From assembly GCA_031274005.1 (NCBI GenBank), contig JAISQU010000208.1, positions 1 through 13,056 on the forward strand: 13,056 nt of DNA, given 5' to 3'. Source of the DNA: Spirochaetales bacterium. GTDB taxonomy: Bacteria > Spirochaetota > Spirochaetia > DTKZ01. This document shows, piece by piece, positions 1 to 5,809 of this stretch (positions are counted from its first letter, which is position 1; each line of letters begins with the position of its first letter). A program made the translations under genes and the position numbers. Below the pieces are notes generated by a model. That model was given only the letters and a program-made list of their open reading frames with translations, had not been told where the DNA came from and ran no database searches.

Positions 1-48
1 TTGCAGCATGCCCCGGCAACCGCACGCGCGAGCGTGTTGTGGAGAATG

Positions 49-106
49 CAGCAACAGGGCAAGAGGCCCTATAAAACCCTTGCCGTATACAAAGGTCAAA
101 GGGCCG
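49..106 (+). repeat. Left copy of a window-flanking inverted repeat
   Basis: About 58 bp here recur in inverted orientation at 12984-13041. The first 22 bases (49-70) are identical to the reverse complement of 13020-13041. They contain a small hairpin, AGGGC-aagag-GCCCT. After a diverged stretch, GTATACAAA (85-93) and GGGCCGA (about 100-106) match again. Partial conservation with small indels suggests a dispersed repeat family rather than a recent duplication. No transposase or integrase is encoded in the window. Confidence 0.7.
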
Positions 107-111
107 AAATC

Positions 112-130
112 CTTTTGGCATAGCCAAAAG
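112..130. repeat. Perfect 8-bp hairpin
   Basis: CTTTTGGC (112-119) and GCCAAAAG (123-130) are perfect complements around the loop ATA. No T-run follows on the plus strand, so it is not an obvious terminator. A second hairpin lies 20 nt downstream. Confidence 0.6.
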
Positions 131-149
131 ATTGAAGCGGAAAGCCCGG

Positions 150-168
150 TTTTTTGCTTCGCAAAAAA
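150..168. repeat. Perfect 8-bp hairpin, second of a pair
   Basis: TTTTTTGC (150-157) and GCAAAAAA (161-168) pair around the loop TTC. The T-run is inside the stem, so this could fold in either strand's RNA. Together with 112-130 it makes two similar 8-bp, 3-nt-loop hairpins in tandem before the first gene. Confidence 0.55.
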
Positions 169-246
169 GGCGCACGGAAAAAATTGGTGCACCCCTGTAT
201 AATTTTTTGTTTGCAGAGCGGAGAAAATTCTGATATTCTTTTTGTC

Positions 247-630
247 ATGAACGCGCCGGAAAGATTTTACAAAACCCTGGATAAAATGAACGGCAGGGAC
301 AAGGGACTCGATGTAACGGTAGAAGCCGTCCGCGCGGCTTTCATTCAGGCCATGGGCAATGTTCCGCAAAGCCTGGGCGAAGCCGTCTTTCTCCGGTTTC
401 TGGATACTTTTAACCGCTCCGGTAAACCCGCGGGTGCCTTTGTCGAAACTGCCTACGGTCTTGGGGCGTACATAGACCTCTTTTGGATGGATTACGGCGG
501 CTCGGAATATCCCCTCGACGCGGCCGACTGGAAATTCCTGCGCGAGGAAGTTTCCGCTTCCGCCGGAGACCTCGATCTTGACATTCTGACCTATATCATG
601 CAGCAGATACTTGAACACGGGCAGATATAA
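247..630 (+). CDS. Hypothetical protein, 127 aa
   Basis: I do not recognise the family. The product is a small, acidic, probably cytosolic protein without a signal peptide or membrane segment. It is rich in aromatic and acidic residues in its second half (FWMDYGGSEYPLDAADWKF around residues 78-96). The composition looks like a genuine folded protein: hydrophobic residues alternate with charged ones as in helices, and there is no low-complexity sequence. ATG at 247 is chosen because it begins a natural MNAPERF N-terminus. The frame stays open upstream to about 154, but there it runs through hairpin-forming, non-protein-like sequence. The ribosome-binding site is poor: the nearest GGAG lies more than 20 nt upstream. 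A strong stem-loop follows right after the stop codon, and corA comes next with its own promoter-like sequence. Existence of the gene is fairly likely; the function is unknown. Confidence 0.6.
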   Translation: MNAPERFYKTLDKMNGRDKGLDVTVEAVRAAFIQAMGNVPQSLGEAVFLRFLDTFNRSGKPAGAFVETAYGLGAYIDLFWMDYGGSEYPLDAADWKFLREEVSASAGDLDLDILTYIMQQILEHGQI

Positions 631-671
631 TAGACTTGTTCGGAAACCCGGTCGGGTTCCTCACAAGTCTA
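631..671 (+). terminator. Large stem-loop after the 127-aa gene
   Basis: TAGACTTGT (631-639) pairs perfectly with ACAAGTCTA (663-671). Inside, GGAAACCC and GGGTTCC (about 642-660) make a second stem with one bulge. The hairpin starts directly after the stop codon, as a terminator would, but the bases after it (ATCTAAACGG) lack a U-tract. It may therefore be a processing or stability element, or a dispersed palindromic repeat. Confidence 0.5.
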
Positions 672-713
672 ATCTAAACGGGCGCGATTATTTTTGGGCT
701 GAAATACCCGCAT

Positions 714-742
714 TTGCCTTAACCGCTCAATTTATATATAAT
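714..742 (+). promoter_or_regulatory. Candidate corA promoter
   Basis: A perfect TATAAT -10 box lies at 737-742 with TTGCCT (4 of 6 matches to TTGACA) at 714-719 and a 17-nt spacer. The surrounding bases are strongly AT-rich. Predicted initiation falls around 748-751, immediately before the corA ATG at 752, so the message would be leaderless or nearly so. This agrees with the absence of a Shine-Dalgarno sequence before corA. Confidence 0.4.
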
Positions 743-751
743 AAAATAATC

Positions 752-1681
752 ATGATGACAATTTGGCGGCAGGCGGATAAGGTTCTTCTGCCCATCGAAA
801 AATCCGAGCCGGACTGCTGGATCAATATTACCCAGCCGAACAACTACGAAATAAGCTGCCTCATCAACGAATACGGGCTTGAGGCGGATATTTTGAACGA
901 CATCCTCGACATTGATGAACAGGCCCGCGTCGAAAAAGACGGGGATAAGATTTTTTTCATCGTCCGCATCCCCGTCTTTCAGGAAGACCGTGAAACGCCG
1001 TATTTTACAGTTCCCCTTGGCATCATATTTTTTAAGGACATGATTATGACAATCTGTCTTCAGGAAAGTGATATTTTGCGCGATATGCTGGCTGGAAGAA
1101 TCAGACACTTTGCCCTCGACAACCGCAAAACGTTTCTTCTTACTGTTTTTAACCGCGTGTCTTTCTATTTTCTCCGTTACCTCAAGGAGATAAATCGCAG
1201 AAGCGCCCAAACCGAAAAAGAACTCCAGCGCGCCGTCAGAAATACCGAGCTTATCCAGCTTCTTATTCTGGAAAAATCCCTCGTATTTTTTACCACATCG
1301 CTGAAATCCAACGAATTTCTTATCGAAAAAATTCAAAAGCCGAACCTTCTGCGTCTCTCCGAAGAAGAGGCGGACCTCATCGACGAAGTCGTCACAGAAA
1401 ACCGCCAGGCCATTGAAATGGCCAATATCTACAGCAATATTTTAAGCGGCATGATGGACGCCTTCGCGTCGGTTATCTCCAACAACCTCAACGTCGTCAT
1501 GAAGCAATTGACCTCCATATCTCTTATTCTGATGCTGCCGACCCTCATCGCCAGCATCTACGGCATGAACGTCGTGCTGCCGTTTCAGGACCATCCCTTT
1601 GCCTTTGCCGGAACCCTCGCCGTATCGGGCGCCCTCGCCATCATCAGCATCATCATTTTTCGCCGCAAACGATTTTTTTAA
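752..1681 (+). CDS. corA: CorA-family magnesium/divalent cation transporter
   Basis: The product (309 aa) is a CorA-type channel, a pentameric inner-membrane transporter for Mg2+ and sometimes Co2+ or Ni2+. The N-terminal ~250 residues form the cytoplasmic funnel domain and the long stalk helix (charged, about residues 145-250). Then comes the typical pore helix leading into the family signature YGMN at residues 270-273. A short acidic loop (QDHP) and a second membrane helix follow, with a basic tail RRKRFF. The length and the two-helix C-terminus match the family. ATG at 752 is chosen; the frame is open upstream to 611, but that part overlaps the previous gene and the stem-loop and is not CorA-like. 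A second ATG at 755 is equally possible. No Shine-Dalgarno is visible, and a TATAAT sits just upstream, so translation may be leaderless. Nothing ties it to the sulfur genes. Confidence 0.93.
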   Translation: MMTIWRQADKVLLPIEKSEPDCWINITQPNNYEISCLINEYGLEADILNDILDIDEQARVEKDGDKIFFIVRIPVFQEDRETPYFTVPLGIIFFKDMIMTICLQESDILRDMLAGRIRHFALDNRKTFLLTVFNRVSFYFLRYLKEINRRSAQTEKELQRAVRNTELIQLLILEKSLVFFTTSLKSNEFLIEKIQKPNLLRLSEEEADLIDEVVTENRQAIEMANIYSNILSGMMDAFASVISNNLNVVMKQLTSISLILMLPTLIASIYGMNVVLPFQDHPFAFAGTLAVSGALAIISIIIFRRKRFF

Positions 1682-1859
1682 GAGTCTGTTTAGACTAAAT
1701 CACAGGAAAAGAATTTTCACCGCGAAGTCGAAAAAGGGGAGAAAGCAGATTGCGGAAAACGAAGAAATCCCTTCCCTGCAGGTCGCGTTCGGAAAAGAAC
1801 GGGCGGAGGCGCTTTTAGTTTTTGCGACGATGGGGTGGGCGTACCAATCTCCGATAAAA

Positions 1860-1887
1860 CGCCTCCCGCCACGGACGGCGGAAGGCG
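1860..1887 (+). terminator. Strong GC hairpin, possible corA-side terminator
   Basis: CGCCTCCCGCC (1860-1870) and GGCGGAAGGCG (1877-1887) pair at 10 of 11 positions around ACGGAC. The plus-strand continuation is TTAGGACTAATGTTTT, only moderately U-rich, so intrinsic termination is possible but not ideal. It lies about 180 nt after corA. An upstream segment (1802-1811, GGCGGAGGCG) could compete for the same arm. Confidence 0.4.
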
Positions 1888-1911
1888 TTAGGACTAATGT
1901 TTTAACCCCAA

Positions 1912-1928
1912 AAGGTGACTGTCACCCT
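1912..1928 (-). terminator. Small hairpin, possible minus-strand terminator
   Basis: On the minus strand, GGTGAC and GTCACC pair around a single A and are followed by TTTTGGGG. It lies about 40 nt after the stop of the Fn3 fragment. The stem is short and the U-run has four bases, so this is a weak candidate. Confidence 0.3.
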
Positions 1929-1966
1929 TGTGTCAACCACGCACTTTTGCGTTACCAGTTGTGTTA

Positions 1967-2812
1967 CTAAAGATTCACAACCGTAACCCTTTGCTCATCG
2001 GTAAAAACAGATTGCCCGTTTTTGGTGATTTTAACTTTATACTTGTACACTTTTGTTCCCACTGTGGAGTAATCCATAGTATTGTCAAACATGAGGATAT
2101 TGTATGTATCCGTTGTACTCGTTTGTCCCGAGAACCCGGAAGAAGACTGTGTGGCGGGAGCATTGGTATACGAAAAATACCCCTGTCCATCAATGTATAA
2201 ATCAAAAGTATAAGTATCTACTTCAGATTTATTCGCGGTAGGATAGGCTAATAATATTATAACCCTATTGTTGGCGCGGTCGGTTTTTGCAACAAAAAGT
2301 GTCGGCGCCTCCGGCGCCACAAGCCCGCCGCCCCCGGATACTGCCGGTGTCGTGGCGGATTTTGCCGAAGAATATCCGCTTTCACCGATGGTATTATTTG
2401 CCGTGATAAAATAGTAATAGGTTGTGCTGGCATTCAAACTGGTGTGCGTATACGAAGTCCCGTAGACCGTGCCCGCCAGAGTCTTCGATGCCCCCGATGA
2501 GCCAACCGCATAATAGATCTTATAGGATGCCGCGTTGTCTACGGAATTCCACGAAACGTTTATGCTGCTTGAAGAAAGAGCGTCCGCTGATACTCCGGCT
2601 GGTACGTTTGGTGTAGGAACTGTTCCGGCGCCTCCTGTTGTTTTCTTCTCAACTGTAGATGACGGGACGCTTTCACCGGCGCTGTTAAATGACGTTAGAT
2701 AGTAAGAATACCAGTTGCCTGAAGTTAGCCCGGTGTGTGTATACGATGTGCCCGTCACCGTTGCAACCAAATTTTTTGCTGCTGTTGAATTGGGGCCCGC
2801 AAATAATACATA
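1967..2812 (-). pseudogene. Fibronectin type III protein, 5'-truncated fragment
   Basis: The open frame encodes a fibronectin type III repeat protein with its front missing. It begins mid-domain just after an in-frame TGA (2813-2815). The readable part starts with the end of one Fn3 domain (VTGTSYTHTGL...YSYYLTSFNSAGES). A TTGGAGTVPTPN-type linker, one complete Fn3 domain (TGTVYGTSYTHTSL...TTYYYF) and a Gly-rich linker follow, then a beta-rich C-terminal domain of about 105 residues ending VTVVNL at the TAG (1967-1969). The two Fn3 ends share GTSYTHT at protein and nearly at DNA level, which suggests internal duplication. No ATG or GTG with a ribosome-binding site is present; a TTG at 2770 lies inside the domain and has no Shine-Dalgarno. 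No signal peptide remains. Intact relatives are normally secreted or surface proteins. I call it a remnant, although an unusual start or an assembly error cannot be excluded. Confidence 0.6.
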
Positions 2813-2819
2813 TCATAAA

Positions 2820-2847
2820 TTGGCTAAATATAAACTATATTAGCTAA
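2820..2847. promoter_or_regulatory. AT-rich imperfect palindrome
   Basis: GCTAAATATA (2823-2832) and TATATTAGC (2836-2844) pair around AAC with one bulged base. It lies between the broken end of the Fn3 fragment and the promoter of the sulfite reductase operon, about 55 bp upstream of the -35 box. It might bind a regulator or be the scar of a rearrangement; nothing decides between these. Confidence 0.3.
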
Positions 2848-2902
2848 AGTGAAGAATGCAAGAAACTTCTCTTTCACTCTCTATACGGGGCAATGCGATA
2901 CG

Positions 2903-2931
2903 TTGACAAGACCGCTGTTTTAACCTAGAAT
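2903..2931 (+). promoter_or_regulatory. Promoter of the sulfite reductase operon
   Basis: A perfect -35 box TTGACA (2903-2908) and a -10 box TAGAAT (2926-2931; 5 of 6 consensus bases) are separated by exactly 17 nt. Transcription should start near 2938. A 14-bp palindrome (2941-2954) and the GGAGG ribosome-binding site (2963-2967) follow, five nt before the ATG. All four plus-strand genes to 5809 are probably read from here. Confidence 0.75.
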
Positions 2932-2940
2932 GCCGAAGTT

Positions 2941-2954
2941 AATACTATAGTATT
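2941..2954. promoter_or_regulatory. 14-bp perfect palindrome, candidate operator
   Basis: AATACTATAGTATT is its own reverse complement and sits at about +3 to +16 of the predicted transcript, where a repressor would block initiation or clearance. The plus-strand sequence at 12719-12732, overlapping the predicted -10 box of the sulfate-uptake operon, reads AATACTATAATAAT, identical at 12 of 14 positions. The shared element suggests one regulator for both operons; its identity is not visible. Confidence 0.5.
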
Positions 2955-2972
2955 TTTCCCGGGGAGGTAATT

Positions 2973-3839
2973 ATGGCAGAGGTGGATTACGCCGCTCTGA
3001 AAAAGGGCGGGTTCATGCGCCAAATTCAGAAAGATAAGTTTTCCATGCGCCTCAAGGTTATAGGAGGCCAGCTCAAGGCGGAACAACTGCAAAAGATCAG
3101 CGAGGTCGCCCGAAAGTACGGCCGGGGTTATGTGCATCTCACTTCCCGGCAGGGGGTGGAAGTGCCCTTTATTTCTGTTGAGGATATAGAGGCGGTAAAA
3201 AAGGAACTGGCCGGCGGCGGGGTAAGCGTCGGGGTCTGCGGCCCGCGGGTACGGACAGTAACGGCCTGTCAGGGATTGGCGGTTTGTCCCTCGGGCGCCA
3301 TCGAAACCACAAACCTGGCGGAAGAACTGGACGGGCGGTACTTCGGAAAGGAGCTGCCCCATAAATTCAAGATAGGGATAACGGGCTGCAAGAACAACTG
3401 CCTTAAGGCGGAGGAAAATGATCTGGGCGTCAAGGGGGGCGTCTTCCCTGAATGGAAACAGAAGGACTGCAGCTGGTGCGGCCTCTGCGAAGCGGTGTGC
3501 CCCCCGCGCGTAGTTAAGGTTGATAAGGAAAAACAGACCCTTGCCTTTGAAAAAGAGGGCTGTGTTTACTGCGGCAAATGCGTCAAAAGCTGTCCCTCCG
3601 GCGCGTGGGAGGGAAAGGGCGGATACCTTTTGTCTTTCGGCGGCATGTTCGGTAACGAGATAAAAGAAGGGCTTCATCTTTTACCCATTGTTTTTGAGAA
3701 GGACAAGGTGTTTAAGGCCGCGGACGCCACCATTCAATTTTACCGCAGCCACGGCAGGGCGGGGGAACGGATGGGCAAAACCCTTATCCGGGTCGGGGCG
3801 GAAGTTTTGAAAAAAGATTTGGAGGAGGCCCTTAAATGA
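2973..3839 (+). CDS. Siroheme sulfite reductase with two [4Fe-4S] ferredoxin clusters
   Basis: The product (288 aa) should reduce sulfite (or possibly nitrite) to sulfide in the cytoplasm. Residues about 15-85 form a ferredoxin-like half-domain with the typical HLTSRQGVEVP segment. The siroheme-[4Fe-4S] ligands follow as C99-x5-C105 and C139-x3-C143. A bacterial ferredoxin module is inserted next, with C166-x2-C169-x2-C172-x3-C176 and C197-x2-C200-x2-C203-x3-C207. The C-terminal ~75 residues complete the fold. This resembles the AsrC/Dsr-like small reductases of anaerobes and not CysI; no flavoprotein partner (CysJ) or AsrA/AsrB is encoded here, so reduced ferredoxin is a likely donor. The ATG has an ideal GGAGG five nt upstream. 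Its stop overlaps the next start in ATGA. Placement beside tusA and an E1-like gene and opposite the sulfate-assimilation operon supports sulfite as substrate. Confidence 0.88.
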   Translation: MAEVDYAALKKGGFMRQIQKDKFSMRLKVIGGQLKAEQLQKISEVARKYGRGYVHLTSRQGVEVPFISVEDIEAVKKELAGGGVSVGVCGPRVRTVTACQGLAVCPSGAIETTNLAEELDGRYFGKELPHKFKIGITGCKNNCLKAEENDLGVKGGVFPEWKQKDCSWCGLCEAVCPPRVVKVDKEKQTLAFEKEGCVYCGKCVKSCPSGAWEGKGGYLLSFGGMFGNEIKEGLHLLPIVFEKDKVFKAADATIQFYRSHGRAGERMGKTLIRVGAEVLKKDLEEALK

Positions 3840-4096
3840 GCGGGCAGGCGGACGCGCGGCAAACCAGCGCAAGGGTGGATATTACCGATGTGGTATGCCC
3901 CGTAACTTTTGTAAAAACCAAGGTGGCTTTAGAGGAACTGGAAGACGGTGAGGTCCTGGAAGTCAGGCTCAACGGCGGCGAGCCTATTCAGAACGTACCC
4001 CGGAGCCTCAAAGACGAGGGACATAAGGTGACAAACGTCTCTCAATTGGATGACGGGACTTTCCTCCTTACGGTAGTGAAGGGAGGACTCCTCTAG
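3836..4096 (+). CDS. TusA/SirA-family sulfur carrier protein
   Basis: The 86-residue product belongs to the TusA/SirA/YedF family, which carries sulfur as a persulfide on a conserved cysteine. The motif here is C21-P22 in VVCPVTFVKTKVALEEL, with the second proline of the classical CPxP replaced by threonine. The beta-alpha-beta-alpha-beta-beta pattern and the ending fit the family; there is a short ~15-residue N-terminal extension. The protein ends in VVKGGLL, with Gly83-Gly84 two residues from the end, which is notable beside an E1-like enzyme. The start overlaps the reductase stop (ATGA), with GGAGGAGG upstream inside the reductase gene. Its stop overlaps the next start by one base (TAGTG). 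A role in accepting sulfide or persulfide from the reductase or passing sulfur on is likely, but the partner is unproven. Confidence 0.85.
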   Translation: MSGQADARQTSARVDITDVVCPVTFVKTKVALEELEDGEVLEVRLNGGEPIQNVPRSLKDEGHKVTNVSQLDDGTFLLTVVKGGLL

Positions 4097-4920
4097 TGGC
4101 CTTTACCAATGAACAGCTTGAACGGTATTCCCGGCACATCATCCTGAAAGAAGTGGGGGTGAAAGGCCAGAAGCATATCATGGAAGGCAGGGTGCTTATC
4201 ATCGGCGCGGGGGGCCTAGGAGCGCCGGCGGCCATGTATCTGGCGGCTGCGGGAGTGGGAACCATAGGCATTGCCGACGCCGACGCGGTGGACCTTTCCA
4301 ACCTCCAGCGGCAGATTATCCACGCGAGCTCCGATGTGGGCAAACCCAAAGTACAGTCCGCGCGGGAAACCATGAACGCCATGAATCCCGACGCGCAGGT
4401 TGTCACCTACCGTGAATGGATCAACGCGGCCAATATCACCGATATTATCAATGACAAAAATTACGATTTTATTATCGACGGTACCGATAATTTTCCGGTA
4501 AAATTCCTTATCAACGACGCCTGCGTGATGCTGAAAAAACCCTTTTCCCACGCGGGGATTATCCGCTTTCAGGGACAGCTTTTAACCTATATTCCCGGCA
4601 AAGGCCCCTGTTACCGCTGCGTGTTTCACAATCCGCCGCCCCCGGACGCCGTACCGACCTGCCGTCAGGCCGGGGTGCTGGGGGTCATGGGAGGCGTTAT
4701 CGGAACCCTCCAGGCCACCGAGGCCCTCAAGTTCCTTCTGGGGATGGAGGGACTCCTGAACGGGTATCTTCTTACCTACAACGCGCTGACCATGGATTTC
4801 CGCAAGGTAAAACTGGCCCCCGCCCATAGCTGCCAGGTCTGCGGCCCCGAGCCGTCCATCACAACCCTTATCGACTACGAGCAGGCGGTATGCGATCTTC
4901 GGGAGTATCACAACAATTAA
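4096..4920 (+). CDS. MoeB/ThiF/HesA-family E1-like adenylyltransferase
   Basis: The product (274 aa) is a ubiquitin-activating-like enzyme, which adenylates the C-terminal glycine of a sulfur carrier such as ThiS, MoaD or a relative so that it can become a thiocarboxylate. Visible features are the start ERYSRHIIL, the ATP-binding GAGGLG (37-42), the conserved DLSNLQRQ (66-73) with its arginine, and DGTDNF (128-133). Two zinc CxxC pairs are present, C172/C175 and C246/C249, and the candidate catalytic cysteine C189 lies in PTCRQAG. There is no C-terminal rhodanese domain, so it resembles HesA/MoeB of about 250-275 aa and not the longer fused forms. No ThiS, MoaD or JAMM protease gene is in the window; its partner is either elsewhere or the adjacent TusA-like protein. 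GTG start at 4096-4098, preceded by GGGAGG, overlaps the tusA stop. Confidence 0.9.
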   Translation: MAFTNEQLERYSRHIILKEVGVKGQKHIMEGRVLIIGAGGLGAPAAMYLAAAGVGTIGIADADAVDLSNLQRQIIHASSDVGKPKVQSARETMNAMNPDAQVVTYREWINAANITDIINDKNYDFIIDGTDNFPVKFLINDACVMLKKPFSHAGIIRFQGQLLTYIPGKGPCYRCVFHNPPPPDAVPTCRQAGVLGVMGGVIGTLQATEALKFLLGMEGLLNGYLLTYNALTMDFRKVKLAPAHSCQVCGPEPSITTLIDYEQAVCDLREYHNN

Positions 4921-4939
4921 AACCGCCGGGAGGTTTCCT

Positions 4940-5809
4940 GTGACAGGCTCCGGCAGTGTATGTATGCTGCTCTGCGTGCTCTTGTGGAGTACCAGCGGGC
5001 TTTTTATCAAATACATTGACTGGCATCCCATGGTAATTTCCGGTATGCGCAGCGGAATAGCCCTTCTGTTTATGCTTCTTGTAAACGGCAAAAGCATGTT
5101 CCGGTTTTCTTATTCCGCGGAGTCCGCAAAAACAGGAACAGTGTTACTGCTGGCCGCCGCCGGCGCGTCCGCCGCCACGAAGATACTCTATGTAACGGCG
5201 AATAAACTCACCTCCCCGGCAAACGCCATTCTCCTCCACCACAGCGCCCCTGTATGGGCGGCGCTTCTGGGCTGGTTCCTTATAGGAGAAAAGCTCAAAA
5301 AAAGGCAGTGGGCGGCCCTGGCCCTCATCTGCGCGGGATTGCCGCTCCTTTTTATTAACGGTTTAAAGCGCGGCAGCGTCGCGGGAGACGGAGTGGCCCT
5401 TGCCGCCGGGGTCTGTTTTGGGGCGGGCATGGTGTTTCTCAGGATGAACCGGAAGGGATCGCCCGCGCTCTGCCTGTTTCTATCCCACTGCGTCCCATTT
5501 GCTCTGGGTATTCCTTTTATTCTTGGCAGGCCGCCTGTGTTTACCCCTGTGAGCGTTGGGGCCATTCTCTTTCTGGGCCTTGTTCAGGTGGGAATAGCGT
5601 CTGTACTCTACGCTTACTCGATTAAGCGGCTCCGGGCCGTCGATGCGGTATTCATAGACCAACTGGAACCGGTGCTGAACCCAATCTGGGTTTTCGCGGC
5701 CACCGGCGAAATCCCCGCGCCCCTCAGTATTGCCGGCGGGGTAATCATTATTATAGCGGTGTTGATGAGCCAACGACTGCTCAGCTTGAGGCCCTCAAAA
5801 AAATTATAG
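4940..5809 (+). CDS. EamA-family (DMT superfamily) permease
   Basis: The product (289 aa) is an inner-membrane transporter with two EamA repeats, about ten hydrophobic segments in all. The first repeat begins VCMLLCVLLWSTSGLFIKY and includes SPANAILLHHSAPVWAALLGW; the second includes AVDAVFIDQLEPVLNPIWVF. These are hallmarks of drug/metabolite permeases. Substrates of the family vary and cannot be read from sequence. The best known member, E. coli EamA, exports cysteine and O-acetylserine, so a role in exporting cysteine or a related sulfur metabolite is a reasonable guess from its place as last gene of the sulfite reductase operon. GTG at 4940 is chosen for the GGGAGG six nt upstream; the gap to the previous stop is 19 nt. 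Its stop (5807-5809) overlaps the end of convergent cysN. Confidence 0.85.
   Translation: MTGSGSVCMLLCVLLWSTSGLFIKYIDWHPMVISGMRSGIALLFMLLVNGKSMFRFSYSAESAKTGTVLLLAAAGASAATKILYVTANKLTSPANAILLHHSAPVWAALLGWFLIGEKLKKRQWAALALICAGLPLLFINGLKRGSVAGDGVALAAGVCFGAGMVFLRMNRKGSPALCLFLSHCVPFALGIPFILGRPPVFTPVSVGAILFLGLVQVGIASVLYAYSIKRLRAVDAVFIDQLEPVLNPIWVFAATGEIPAPLSIAGGVIIIIAVLMSQRLLSLRPSKKL

Larger units (their letters stand above)
1..246. other. Non-coding left end with repeat and hairpins
   Basis: No convincing gene is seen here. A 64-codon open frame in this stretch has no ribosome-binding site and no recognisable protein character. It overlaps a repeat (49-106) and two perfect short hairpins (112-130 and 150-168). 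Near the extreme left, CACGC and GCGTG flank a GCGA tetraloop (27-40), another small hairpin. A TATAAT at 198-203 could be a -10 box for the downstream gene, but I see no good -35 at the right distance. Confidence 0.6.
1682..1966. other. Intergenic, hairpin-rich, no gene
   Basis: This 285-bp stretch lies between the converging corA and the Fn3 fragment. An open frame runs through on the plus strand from within corA, but it has no start signal and unlikely composition. The stretch holds a short AGTCT/AGACT hairpin (1683-1696), a strong GC hairpin (1860-1887) and a small hairpin (1914-1926). Bases around 1718-1735, reading CACCGCGAAGTCG, look like the decayed non-coding filler common in some bacterial genomes, though this is only an impression. 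Confidence 0.6.

Noticed and set aside
154..246. N-terminal extension of the 127-aa protein
   Set aside because: It runs through a hairpin and promoter-like sequence, gives an unnatural basic peptide and starts at a TTG without a ribosome-binding site.
719..1336. 205-codon minus-strand frame
   Set aside because: Antisense shadow of corA, whose funnel domain and YGMN motif are clear on the plus strand.
1599..1970. Plus-strand frame running out of corA
   Set aside because: Its first part is another frame of corA, and the rest is non-protein-like intergenic sequence with hairpins.
2813..2815. Selenocysteine or read-through TGA joining the Fn3 fragment to an upstream part
   Set aside because: No Fn3-like sequence continues upstream of the TGA in any frame; the upstream DNA is AT-rich and promoter-like.
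2925..3677. 250-codon minus-strand frame
   Set aside because: Antisense to the sulfite reductase with its twelve ordered cysteine ligands; it would also cover that gene's promoter.
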